From: Streptomyces sp. NBC_01428
GTDB lineage: Bacteria > Actinomycetota > Actinomycetes > Streptomycetales > Streptomycetaceae
Reading direction: 5' to 3'
Length of the DNA: 64,000 bases
NCBI RefSeq assembly: GCF_036231965.1
Contig: NZ_CP109499.1
Span: 8,742,001 to 8,806,000, forward strand
Shown here: positions 24,771 through 32,761 of the stretch, piece by piece
How the letters are laid out: the number at the start of each line of letters is the position of its first letter
How positions within the stretch are numbered: the stretch's first letter is position 1
Translations under genes and position numbers: made by a program
The notes under the pieces: model-generated
What the model was told of the DNA's origin: nothing
The model's input: only the letters and a program-made list of their open reading frames with translations
Databases searched by the model: none

Positions 24771-24861
24771 GACCGCACGCTAGGACCTGGATTCCGTGAG
24801 CGTCCCTTCCCTGACCGATATTTGGCGCGCAACCCACACCCGCTCCGCAATCCCTTTCCTT

Positions 24862-24900
24862 CTTGACACTCCTTGACACTTCACCACACAGGCCTGACAC
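24862..24900 (+). promoter_or_regulatory. CTTGACAC repeats upstream of the AmCP operon
   Basis: CTTGACAC occurs at 24862-24869 and 24872-24879, and CCTGACAC at 24893-24900; spacings of 10 and 21 bp put all three on one helix face. The TTGACA parts could also serve as -35 elements, though no good -10 follows at 17-18 bp. Direct repeats of this spacing suit OmpR-type regulators, one of which is encoded 1 kb upstream. Confidence 0.5.
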
Positions 24901-25025
24901 GGACGATGTTGCTCTTTCGGGCCGGGCCGCGAAGGATGTTGAACGGCGATCAGGCCGGTGTCCTCGAATTCCGATGCGCGGACCCCTTCGGAAACACGGA
25001 CCTTCGGGAACTAGGAGTGAAGGAA

Positions 25026-26183
25026 ATGGCAGAAGCAGAGAGCCTCGAGAAACTGGAGAGGCCGCCCCGCATATCCGACGCGACACTGCGCGACTCCGCG
25101 CACATGGCGGGCGTCGAGTTCGGCTCCGACGACGCCGCCACCATCGCGGAACTGCTGGTGCGCACGGGCGTCGAACTCGTCGAGGTGGGCATGGTCTCCG
25201 GACCGGACTCCAAGGACGCCGAACTCGTCCTCGCCACCCACGAGGCCGTCGGCCCCGAACGCAGCATGACGCTCCTCGTCGTACGCGACCGCCGTCAGGT
25301 CGCGCGGGCCCTCGACGAGGCCGAGCGTCTCGGCGTGCGCCACATCATGTACTCCATCCCCACCTCCGAGGAACACGCACGGCTGAAGCTCGACTCCGCC
25401 AGCCCCAAGTTCCTCCAGACCTTGGCCCGTTCGGCGATCACCCAGGCCAAGGAGCGCGGCTTCCACGTCACGTTCAGCGGCGAGGACGGCGCCCGCACCC
25501 CCAAGGAGCGGCTCGTCCCCTACGTCGAGGCGGGGTTCGCGGCGGGAGCCGACCGGTTCCGGCTCGCGGAGACCGTCGCCTATCTGTCCCCCTGGCAGAT
25601 GGAAGGCGTGATCGCGGACATCGTCGCGATCGACGGCTCCGAGATCGAGATCCACTCCCACAACATGCTGGGCATGGCCGTCGCCAACTCCCTCGCCGCG
25701 GTCCGGGCCGGCGCCCGATGGATCTCCGCCACCGTCGGCGGCATAGGTGAGCGTGGGGGCAACGCCCCGCTGGCCGAGCTGCTCACCTCGCTGCGCGTGA
25801 TCCACGGCGACACCCGCTTCGACCTGAGCCACCTCACCGAACTGTCGAGGGTCGCGCTCGGCGGAGCCGGCCTGGGGGACGCCTTCCAGTCCGGGCCGAC
25901 CACCCCGCACGCCTTCGCCTACGAACTCCCCGGGCAGCTGAACCACCCCGAGGCGTACGAGACACTGCCCGCCGAACTCGTCGGCAACAGGCGAGAGTTG
26001 CGTGTTCGCAGCCGACTCACCACCGCTCTGGTCGCCTGGGCGCTGGCCGACTCCGGCCTGGAGGTCGACATCGGCGCCTTCACCCCGTGGCTGGCCCAGC
26101 GGCAGGAGCGCGACGGGCGCCCGACGCTCGACCGCGACGCGATCCGCAAGGCCGCGATCGACTTCCGCCCCGCGCACACCTGA
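25026..26183 (+). CDS. Homocitrate synthase/isopropylmalate synthase-like enzyme (DRE-TIM metallolyase)
   Basis: 385 residues. The family joins acetyl-CoA to a 2-oxoacid, or works as a divalent-metal aldolase. The N-terminal ISDATLRDS carries the metal-binding Asp and Arg. The second metal motif, normally H-x-H-N-D-x-G, reads HSHNMLGMAVANSLAAV: both His are kept but Asp is Met. GGIGERGGNAPLAELL is the conserved GxGERxGNA loop. A homocitrate-synthase-like tail (LNHPEAYETLPAELVGNRREL) follows. GGAG lies 8 nt before ATG 25026. First gene of the operon, 96 bp before the carrier protein. Homoaconitase and homoisocitrate dehydrogenase genes are absent, so it probably does not simply start alpha-aminoadipate synthesis. 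Confidence 0.85.
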   Translation: MAEAESLEKLERPPRISDATLRDSAHMAGVEFGSDDAATIAELLVRTGVELVEVGMVSGPDSKDAELVLATHEAVGPERSMTLLVVRDRRQVARALDEAERLGVRHIMYSIPTSEEHARLKLDSASPKFLQTLARSAITQAKERGFHVTFSGEDGARTPKERLVPYVEAGFAAGADRFRLAETVAYLSPWQMEGVIADIVAIDGSEIEIHSHNMLGMAVANSLAAVRAGARWISATVGGIGERGGNAPLAELLTSLRVIHGDTRFDLSHLTELSRVALGGAGLGDAFQSGPTTPHAFAYELPGQLNHPEAYETLPAELVGNRRELRVRSRLTTALVAWALADSGLEVDIGAFTPWLAQRQERDGRPTLDRDAIRKAAIDFRPAHT

Positions 26184-26279
26184 ACCGCGCGCACCCACAG
26201 CAGCACCCCGCACGCACGATCACCCAGCACGCACAAACACCGCACCCGTATGTCCCGCCCATCCCAACGGAGTTGACCG

Positions 26280-26465
26280 ATGTCCACCGCCACCCTGACC
26301 GGCGTATGCCCCGAGTGCGAGACCGACCTGACCGTGCCCCCGGTCACCAAGGGCGAGACTCTCTCCTGCCCCGAGTGCATCCTGACCCTCCGCGTCGAGG
26401 CCGTCGAGGACGGTCGTCTGACGCTGGAGATGATCGAGGTACAGCTCCGCGACTGGGGTCAGTGA
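26280..26465 (+). CDS. lysW: LysW-type amino-group carrier protein with C-terminal glutamine
   Basis: 61-residue acidic carrier. LysW proteins hold the alpha-amino group of their substrate through an isopeptide bond to the gamma-carboxyl of a C-terminal Glu, protecting it while the side chain is modified. The zinc finger is complete (Cys10, Cys13, Cys30, Cys33: VCPEC and SCPEC). The C-terminal motif, which in LysW is E-D-W-G-E, reads R-D-W-G-Q here: codons GAC TGG GGT CAG then TGA. The end residue is therefore Gln61, whose side chain is an amide and cannot be adenylated or phosphorylated as such. ACGGAG precedes ATG 26280. The ligase gene starts 2 nt after the stop, as expected for the pathway. 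Confidence 0.93.
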   Translation: MSTATLTGVCPECETDLTVPPVTKGETLSCPECILTLRVEAVEDGRLTLEMIEVQLRDWGQ

Positions 26466-26466
26466 C

Positions 26467-27321
26467 GTGGCCGGTCAGCGCGCTGTCGCGCTCGTCGCCG
26501 ACCGGATCGCCTGGGAGGAACGCCTGCTGATCGAGGCGGCGCCTGCCTTCGGTCTCCGTCTGGACTGGATCAACGACGAATCCCTCTCCCTCGGCCACCC
26601 GGACGCCCCGGCCGTCCGGGGCTACGAGACCCTCCTGATCCGCAGCCGCAGCTACACCCGCGGCGGACTGATCGCCACCCTCGCCGAGGCGGCCGGCATC
26701 CCCACCCTGAACACGGCCCGCGCCATCCACGCCTGCGAGAACAAGGCCGGCCTGCGCGCCCTGCTGCACACGGCGGGCGTGCCGGTGCCGGACCACCGGC
26801 TCGTGCTCTCCCGCAAGGACTTCGACAAGGCGCTCGGCGAACTGCCGCTGCCCCTCGTCCTCAAGCCCGTCTTCGGAGGTATGGGCAAGCGGGTCACGCT
26901 CATCCGCCATGCCGACACCGCCCACTCGGTGTACGACTACATCGAGGACCTGGCGCACGCCTTCGAGCAGGCCAGTGTGGTCGAGCCGTACCTGGGCGGC
27001 CGTTCGGTGCGCTGCTTCGTCGTCGGGCGCGAACTGATCGGCGCCGCGGAGTTCGAGAGCAGCGGGAGCGACTGGCGCAACAACGCCGCCCTCGGCAACA
27101 AGAACCGCGCGGTCGCCCACGACCCCGACGTACTCAAGATCGTCGACGGCGTGGTGGACGTCCTCGGACCCGGGATCTACGGGGTCGACCTCTTCGACAC
27201 CCCCGACGGGTACGTCGTGAACGAGGTCAACCACGCGCCCGGCTTCCGCGCGGTGGCCGCCGCCACCGGAGCGGACATCCCCTCGGCCATCGGCCGTTAC
27301 GTGCAGGAGCTGCTCGCATGA
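26467..27321 (+). CDS. lysX: LysX-like ATP-grasp ligase loading the carrier protein
   Basis: 284 residues, GTG start. LysX/ArgX enzymes use ATP to couple the amino group of alpha-aminoadipate or glutamate to the LysW C-terminus. ATP-grasp features seen: PLVLKPVFGGMGKRVTLI (nucleotide Lys and glycine loop), VVEPYLGGRSVRCFVVG, WRNNAALGNKNRAVAHD in the place of the substrate loop, and the Mg ligands GVDLFDTPDGYVVNEVNHAPGF. Translationally coupled: stop overlaps the lysY start by 4 nt. The amino acid it loads cannot be read from the sequence. Confidence 0.92.
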   Translation: MAGQRAVALVADRIAWEERLLIEAAPAFGLRLDWINDESLSLGHPDAPAVRGYETLLIRSRSYTRGGLIATLAEAAGIPTLNTARAIHACENKAGLRALLHTAGVPVPDHRLVLSRKDFDKALGELPLPLVLKPVFGGMGKRVTLIRHADTAHSVYDYIEDLAHAFEQASVVEPYLGGRSVRCFVVGRELIGAAEFESSGSDWRNNAALGNKNRAVAHDPDVLKIVDGVVDVLGPGIYGVDLFDTPDGYVVNEVNHAPGFRAVAAATGADIPSAIGRYVQELLA

Positions 27322-28373
27322 TCCGTGCAGGAGTCGTCGGTGCCTCCGGGCTCGCCGGCGGCGAACTCATCCGACTCATCACCCAGCACCCCGACCTGGA
27401 ACTGACCTTCCTCGGCGGTTCCTCCAGCGTCGGCAGGCGGCCCTCCGAACTCCACCCCGGTCTGCGCATCCACCAGGGCCTGACCGTCGAGCCCGTCACC
27501 GAGGAGGTCGCGGACAGGGTCGACGTCCTCTTCCTGGCCACCCCGGCACCGGCCTCGGCCGAGCTGGCCGCCCGGTTCGCCGACCGCGTCCCCGCGGTCG
27601 TCGACCTCAGCGGCGCCTTCCGCATCCGTACCCCGCAGCTGCACGACCGCTGGTACCCGAAGGTCGCCCGGCGCACCGACCTGGCCGACCGCTTCGTCTA
27701 CGGCGTACCCGAGCTGATCGGCGACCAGTTGAAGGACGCCCCGCTCATCTCGCTGCCCGGCTGCTACGCCACCGCGATCACCCTGGGGCTGGCGCCGCTC
27801 ACGCTCGGCCTCGGCCTCGACCTCAAGACGGTCGTGGTGGACGGCAAGAGCGGCTCCAGCGGCGGCGGACTCCAACTGCGCACCTCCGACCTGCACCCGT
27901 TCCGGGCCGGGGCCATCGCCCCGTACTCGCCGACCGGGCACCGGCACGCCGCCGAGGTCGCCGACTTCCTGGAGCGGAGCAAGCCCGGCGCCGTCGGCAA
28001 CCTGTCCATGTCGGCGTACGGCGTCTCCAACGTGCGCGGTCTGCTGACCTCCTCGTACGTCTTCACCGACGACAAGGTGGACCAGCGCGAGCTGTCGCGG
28101 GCGTACCTGCGCTTCTACAAGGGACGCCCGTTCGTGCGGGTGCGACGGCACGACGAGACGCTGATCCCGGTGCCCGACCCGCAGGTCGTCCTCGGCTCCA
28201 ACTTCGCCGACGTCACGGTCCTTCACGACGAGGAGGGCGGCCGGATCGTCGTGCTCGCCGCTCTCGACAACCTCGTCAAGGGCGCCGCCGGACAGGCGGT
28301 GCAGGCCGCGAACCTGCGGTTCGGCCTGCCTGAGGAGACCGGGCTGACGCAGCAGCCGGTGATGCCGGCATGA
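27318..28373 (+). CDS. lysY: LysY-like [LysW]-acyl-phosphate reductase (ArgC family)
   Basis: 351 residues. Reduces the carrier-bound acyl phosphate made by LysZ to an aldehyde with NADPH. The N-terminal GVVGASGLAGGELIRLI is the nucleotide loop, and SLPGCYATAITLGLAPL contains the catalytic Cys. GKSGSSGGGLQLRTSDLH and the late GGRIVVLAALDNLVKGAAGQAVQ are ArgC/LysY landmarks. It overlaps lysX (before) and lysZ (after) by ATGA junctions, so production should be tightly coupled. Confidence 0.93.
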   Translation: MIRAGVVGASGLAGGELIRLITQHPDLELTFLGGSSSVGRRPSELHPGLRIHQGLTVEPVTEEVADRVDVLFLATPAPASAELAARFADRVPAVVDLSGAFRIRTPQLHDRWYPKVARRTDLADRFVYGVPELIGDQLKDAPLISLPGCYATAITLGLAPLTLGLGLDLKTVVVDGKSGSSGGGLQLRTSDLHPFRAGAIAPYSPTGHRHAAEVADFLERSKPGAVGNLSMSAYGVSNVRGLLTSSYVFTDDKVDQRELSRAYLRFYKGRPFVRVRRHDETLIPVPDPQVVLGSNFADVTVLHDEEGGRIVVLAALDNLVKGAAGQAVQAANLRFGLPEETGLTQQPVMPA

Positions 28374-29200
28374 GCGGACGGCATCTCACCCCCACGGTCG
28401 TGAAGCTCGGCGGCAGTTGCCTGGACGACCTCGACGGCAGCTGGTGGGACGACCTGGCCCGCCACGGCCGGGACCGCCCGCTGGTGCTCGTGCACGGCTG
28501 GTCCAAGCCGCTCAAGCGGCTCAGCGCCCGCTACAGCGAGCCGTCGGCGATCCTGCGCGACCGCTACGGCAACCAGAGCCGGTGGACCACGCCCGAGGTC
28601 ATCGAGGACATCAAGGCCGTCAGCGCCGAACTGGCCGCGGACGTGCTGGGCCGGCTCGCGGACCGGGGCATCACCGCGGAACGGCTGCTCGGCAGCGACG
28701 GACTGGTCAGCGCGGGCGACGGCGAGCGCTGGTGGTGGCGGGAGAAGCAACTCGTCGAGCTGGAGAACCTCGTCGGCCCGATCACCGGCGTCGACGTGAC
28801 CCCGCTGAAGGGCCTGCGACCCGGCCACGCCCACCTCGTCACCCCGCTCGCGCGGAACGCGGCGGGCCAGGAGGTCAACACCGATGCCGACCGGGCCGCC
28901 GCCGCCATCGCCGGCGCCACCGGCGCCACCGACCTGGTTCTCGTCACCGACGTGGGCCACCTCCTGATCGACGGCGAGCCGGTGCGGCTCATCAGCGGCC
29001 GGGACGCCGCCGCCTTCCGCGACAAGGGCGCGAAGGGCGGCATGCGCAAGAAGCTGCGGGCCGCGGGGGAGGCCCTCGACCGCGGCGTGGAACGGGTCGT
29101 CATCGGCAGCGCCGCCGTCACCGAGCTGCTGGACGGCCGTACCGGAACGGTCATCACCGACGAGCTGCCCTCCCCTCACCCGTCAGGAGCGAACGCATGA
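28370..29200 (+). CDS. lysZ: LysZ-like [LysW]-amino acid kinase (amino acid kinase family)
   Basis: 276 residues. Phosphorylates the side-chain carboxylate of the carrier-bound amino acid. VVKLGGSCLDD at the N-terminus and NTDADRAAAAIAGATGA and KGGMRKKLRAAGEAL in the C-terminal half match LysZ/ArgB. The loop after strand 2 is VHGWSKPLKRL where most members have VHGGG or VHGGS, a possible adaptation to the carrier substrate. GNQSRWTTPEVIED corresponds to the S-R-x-T segment of LysZ. Overlaps its neighbours on both sides by 4 nt. Confidence 0.9.
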   Translation: MSGRHLTPTVVKLGGSCLDDLDGSWWDDLARHGRDRPLVLVHGWSKPLKRLSARYSEPSAILRDRYGNQSRWTTPEVIEDIKAVSAELAADVLGRLADRGITAERLLGSDGLVSAGDGERWWWREKQLVELENLVGPITGVDVTPLKGLRPGHAHLVTPLARNAAGQEVNTDADRAAAAIAGATGATDLVLVTDVGHLLIDGEPVRLISGRDAAAFRDKGAKGGMRKKLRAAGEALDRGVERVVIGSAAVTELLDGRTGTVITDELPSPHPSGANA

Positions 29201-29760
29201 CGCGGCCCCGTGTACTGGTCGTCAACAACGGAACCCTGTCCCTGAAGCAACTCCGTTCCCGGTTCGAGGCGTTGGGCTCGGACACCGAGGCGTCCGACGC
29301 CCTGTCCGTACCCGCTCGGGTGGACGGCCGCTACCAGGCGATCGTGCTGAGCGGCACCAAGGTGCGCGCGTACGACACCGAGTACTACAAGTCGCTGATC
29401 GACCTCGTCACCACCACGGACGTGCCGGTCTTCGGAATCTGCGGCGGCATGCAGATCCTGTCCGTCGCGGCCGGCGGCCGCCTGGAGGAAGGGCCGCAGC
29501 GGGTCGGCGGCTACGAGGCACAGGTCGACACGCAGGAACCGCTCTTCGCCTACGTGAAGCCGACGGTCACCGTCTTCCACCGGCACACGCTCTACCTCCA
29601 GGAAGCACCGGTGGGCTATCGCACCATCGGCCGCTCCGAGCACGCGCCCGTCGAGTTCCTCCGCTCCGACGACGGCCGCGTCTTCGGCTCCCAGGCCCAT
29701 CTGGAGTTCCGCACGGATGGCCTGGAGATCCTGCGCGGCTTCGCCCAGCTCTACCAGTGA
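29197..29760 (+). CDS. Stand-alone class I glutamine amidotransferase-like hydrolase
   Basis: 187 residues, similar to the glutaminase subunit of GMP synthase. The class I triad is complete: Cys82 in the elbow VFGICGGMQIL, His168 and Glu170 in GSQAHLEF, and the end RTDGLEILRGFAQLY is that of GuaA-type domains. No synthetase partner domain is fused or adjacent. It overlaps lysZ by ATGA, so it belongs to the carrier-protein pathway. Two roles fit: hydrolysing the C-terminal Gln of the LysW carrier to Glu, or hydrolysing the gamma-glutamyl bond that holds the product, replacing LysK. Supplying ammonia to another enzyme is a third option. None is shown. Confidence 0.85.
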   Translation: MTRPRVLVVNNGTLSLKQLRSRFEALGSDTEASDALSVPARVDGRYQAIVLSGTKVRAYDTEYYKSLIDLVTTTDVPVFGICGGMQILSVAAGGRLEEGPQRVGGYEAQVDTQEPLFAYVKPTVTVFHRHTLYLQEAPVGYRTIGRSEHAPVEFLRSDDGRVFGSQAHLEFRTDGLEILRGFAQLYQ

Positions 29761-29834
29761 CCCCGGCCTCGCCCGCTTCCCCTCACCCGTCTGTTCCCCG
29801 AGATCCCTCACACCCCGGACGCAAGGAATTCGCC

Positions 29835-30950
29835 ATGAGTGCTCTGGAAGAGCCGCAGGACCCCGCCCTCACCGTCCACCTCCACGGCAGCGGCGGCGCG
29901 ATCAAGGGCTGGGTGGTCGTCGACACGCTCGTCGACGGTCTGGCCATGGGCGGCACCCGGATGACCACCGGGGTGACCGAGGAGGAGGTCGCCGGCCTGG
30001 CCCGGGACATGACCGAGAAGTTCACCCTGGCAGGGCTGCGCATCGGCGGGGCCAAGGCCGGAATCGTCTCCGACGGCACCGACCGTGAGGAGACGTTCCG
30101 CACCTTCGGCCGTACGGTGAAGCCGCTCCTGCACGGCGGCATCCACCTCGGCATCGACATGGGCGTCACCCCCGCCGACCGCGCCGTCTTCTTCGCCGAG
30201 GCGAACTACGACCCCCGCTACCGGCTCGGCGCCCCGGACATGCCGATCGACTGGCGTACGTACTACGAGCCCCTGATCGACGCCACCGGCCACGGCGTCG
30301 GAGTCGCCGCGATCACCGCCCTGGAGGCGAGCGGCCGCACCGAGCCCGCCCGGGTCGTGGTGCAGGGCTTCGGCGCGGTGGGCCGGGCGGTGGCGCGGTT
30401 CCTGGAGGACCGCGGACACGTCGTCGTCGGTATCGCGGACGTCCAGGGCACGATCAGCGCCGACCGGCTGCCGGTGGCCGAACTCGTCGCCGTCACCGAC
30501 CAGTTCGGCCGCATCGACCGCAGCCGCCTCCCGCAGGGCGTCCGGCTCTCCGGCGAACCCGACGCCTGGCTGGACGTCGACGCGGACATCCTGATCCTCG
30601 CGGCGCAGAAGTACGCGCTCACCGCCGAGAACACCCACCGCCTGCGGGCCGGCCTGGTGGTGGAGGGCGCCAACCTGGCCTCCAGCGCGGCCGCCAAGGA
30701 GAAGGTGGCCGCCTCGGGGGCGGCCCTGGTCCCCGGAGTGATCGCCAACATCGGCGGCGCCGCCTCCGCCGCCCTCGCCGTCACCCGGGTCGTCCCCTTC
30801 GACCTGCCCGCCGAGGCGCGCAAGGCGTGGGTCTTCGACTGGGTCGGTGACCGGGTGCGGCAGAACACCCGCGACCTGCTGGAGATCGCCGCCGCCCGCG
30901 CCGGCAACCCGCTGCCCGAACTGCTGGCCGCCCGCAGGAAGGACCGCTGA
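29835..30950 (+). CDS. Glu/Leu/Phe/Val dehydrogenase family enzyme
   Basis: 371 residues. Family members convert amino acids to 2-oxoacids with NAD(P), or do reductive amination. The N-terminal domain holds the catalytic Lys in LRIGGAKAGIVSD and substrate contacts in GGTRMTTGVTEEEV; HLGIDMGVTPADRAVFF precedes the second domain. The Rossmann part shows VVVQGFGAVGRAVARFLEDRG, and VVEGANLASSAAAKEKVAASG and VPGVIANIGGAASAAL are typical end motifs. ATG 29835 with AAGGAA upstream; its stop overlaps the next gene's ATG by 1 nt. In this operon it may set or remove the amino group of a precursor; the preferred amino acid is unknown. Confidence 0.9.
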   Translation: MSALEEPQDPALTVHLHGSGGAIKGWVVVDTLVDGLAMGGTRMTTGVTEEEVAGLARDMTEKFTLAGLRIGGAKAGIVSDGTDREETFRTFGRTVKPLLHGGIHLGIDMGVTPADRAVFFAEANYDPRYRLGAPDMPIDWRTYYEPLIDATGHGVGVAAITALEASGRTEPARVVVQGFGAVGRAVARFLEDRGHVVVGIADVQGTISADRLPVAELVAVTDQFGRIDRSRLPQGVRLSGEPDAWLDVDADILILAAQKYALTAENTHRLRAGLVVEGANLASSAAAKEKVAASGAALVPGVIANIGGAASAALAVTRVVPFDLPAEARKAWVFDWVGDRVRQNTRDLLEIAAARAGNPLPELLAARRKDR

Positions 30951-32716
30951 TGAGCACGCCTGTCACGACGCGGGCGGGGACGACGGCGGGGGAGCGGACC
31001 GCTCCTGCGACCGGGGCGGTCCCGGAGGAGCGCGCCGCCGAGTACCGCCGCCGCGGCTGGTGGCGCGAGGAGACCTTCCTCGACGACCTCCACCGCCAGG
31101 CCGCCCTACGACCGCGCAGGCTGGCCGTCGCGGGCCGGCGCGTCGCGGAGTCCCGCACCGACACCCTGGACTACGCCGAGCTGAACCGGCTCACCGACCG
31201 GTTCGCCCTGGCCCTCCTCGAACTCGGCGTGCGACCGGGCGACTTCGTGGCCGTACAGCTCCCCAACCGATGGGAGATGGTGCCGCTGATCTTCGCCTCC
31301 ATCCGCGTCGGCGCCGTCATCATCCCCATCTCGCCCATCTGCACGGAGGAGGAACTCCGCCACCGCCTCGGCCTCACCGGGGCCCGCGTGTGCGTCACCC
31401 TTCCCACCTGGGCGGACACACCCCTGGCGGAGATCGTCACCCGGCTCCAGGGTGAACTGCCCTCCCTGGAGCACGTGTTGGTGGTCGACGGCCCGGTCCC
31501 CGAGGGCGCGCTCCCCTTCCACGAGCACTTCGTGGCGGAGGAACGGGAGGAGCATGAGGGCGCCGCCGCCCGACTGGACGGGCTGGCCCTCGGCGCGGAC
31601 GATCCGTTCGTGGTGCTCTTCACCTCCGGCACCACGGGCCTGTCCAAGGGTGTCCTGCACAGCCAGAACACGGTCCACTCGGCCGTACGCGGCTACGTCG
31701 ACGCGTTCGGGGCGGGCGACGACTGGGTGGCGGCCGTGTCCACACCCCTGGTCCACTACTCGGGGTTCGCACAGGGTGTCCTCGCCGGCGTCATGCTGGG
31801 CGGGACGGTCGCCTTCCAGGACGTACGCCGCAACGAGGCGCTGCTCGACCTGGTCGAGCGGTACGGAGCGACCCTCCTGTACGGACCGCCCGCCACACTC
31901 GCCGACGTCGCCGCGTCCCAGCGGGCCGAGCGGCGCGACACGAGCACGCTGCGGCACGTGGTGATCGGCTCGGCCCCGGTCCTGCGGGAGTTGTCCGACG
32001 AGGTCCACGAGACGCTCGGAGCCCGCGCCCACTCCCTGTGGGGCATGTCCGAGAACGGTCCCGTGACCACCACCCGGCCCGAGGACCCGGCAGGGTGGGC
32101 GGCGCGGAGCAACGGCACCGCCATCGACGCGATGGAGACCCGCATCGAGACGTCCCCGGAGTTCGGGGTGCCGGAGGCCTCCGGCACCCCGGGTTCCGTG
32201 GGCCGCCTCAAGGTGCGGGGCGCGTCCCTTGCGCTCGGCTACCACCGGCGCCCGGAGGCGTTCGCGGCCGAGCTCGGCGCGGACGGCTGGTTCGACACCG
32301 GGGACCTCGCCCGCGACGACGGCAGGGGCGGTATCCGCATCATCGGACGGGCCCGCGACGCGGTCCTGCGGGACGGCCAGGTGGCGCCGATGACCGAGCT
32401 GGAGGCGGTGATCGGCAGCCATCCCCAGGCCGTCGAAGCCGCGCTGGTCGGTCTGGAGCCGCCGGCCGGCCACACGGCAGCCGGGCCCGGGAACGTGATC
32501 GTCGCCGTCGTCGTCCCGCGCGACGGCCGGGGCCCGACCCTCCAGGAGGTACGGGACCGGGTCGCGGAGGCAGGTCACGACCGCCGCTTCCTGCCGGACC
32601 GGCTGGAGCTGGTTCACGCGCTTCCGAAGACGCTGACCGGCAAGGTCCGCAAGGCGGAACTGCGCGAGCGGTACACCGTGCCGTCGCCGTCGCCGTCCTC
32701 ATCACCCGTGCTCTGA
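30950..32716 (+). CDS. AMP-forming acyl-CoA synthetase-like ligase
   Basis: 588 residues of the ANL superfamily, which adenylate a carboxylate and usually pass it to CoA. The start YRRRGWWREETFLDDLHRQA resembles cyclohexanecarboxylate-CoA ligase-type enzymes. P-loop: LFTSGTTGLSKGVLHSQN; aromatic/ATP motif: WGMSENGPVTTT; GWFDTGDLARDDGRGGIRIIGR holds the ribose-binding Asp and hinge; the catalytic Lys is in ALPKTLTGKVRKAEL. No carrier-protein domain follows. A Ser/Pro tail ends the protein. It starts at an ATG overlapping the previous stop (TGATG). It may activate an acyl group to be joined to the carrier-built amino acid. Confidence 0.9.
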   Translation: MSTPVTTRAGTTAGERTAPATGAVPEERAAEYRRRGWWREETFLDDLHRQAALRPRRLAVAGRRVAESRTDTLDYAELNRLTDRFALALLELGVRPGDFVAVQLPNRWEMVPLIFASIRVGAVIIPISPICTEEELRHRLGLTGARVCVTLPTWADTPLAEIVTRLQGELPSLEHVLVVDGPVPEGALPFHEHFVAEEREEHEGAAARLDGLALGADDPFVVLFTSGTTGLSKGVLHSQNTVHSAVRGYVDAFGAGDDWVAAVSTPLVHYSGFAQGVLAGVMLGGTVAFQDVRRNEALLDLVERYGATLLYGPPATLADVAASQRAERRDTSTLRHVVIGSAPVLRELSDEVHETLGARAHSLWGMSENGPVTTTRPEDPAGWAARSNGTAIDAMETRIETSPEFGVPEASGTPGSVGRLKVRGASLALGYHRRPEAFAAELGADGWFDTGDLARDDGRGGIRIIGRARDAVLRDGQVAPMTELEAVIGSHPQAVEAALVGLEPPAGHTAAGPGNVIVAVVVPRDGRGPTLQEVRDRVAEAGHDRRFLPDRLELVHALPKTLTGKVRKAELRERYTVPSPSPSSSPVL

Positions 32717-32761
32717 AGGCACTTCACCCCTGTCGCCCGACCCCCGATCGCTGGAGCTGTC

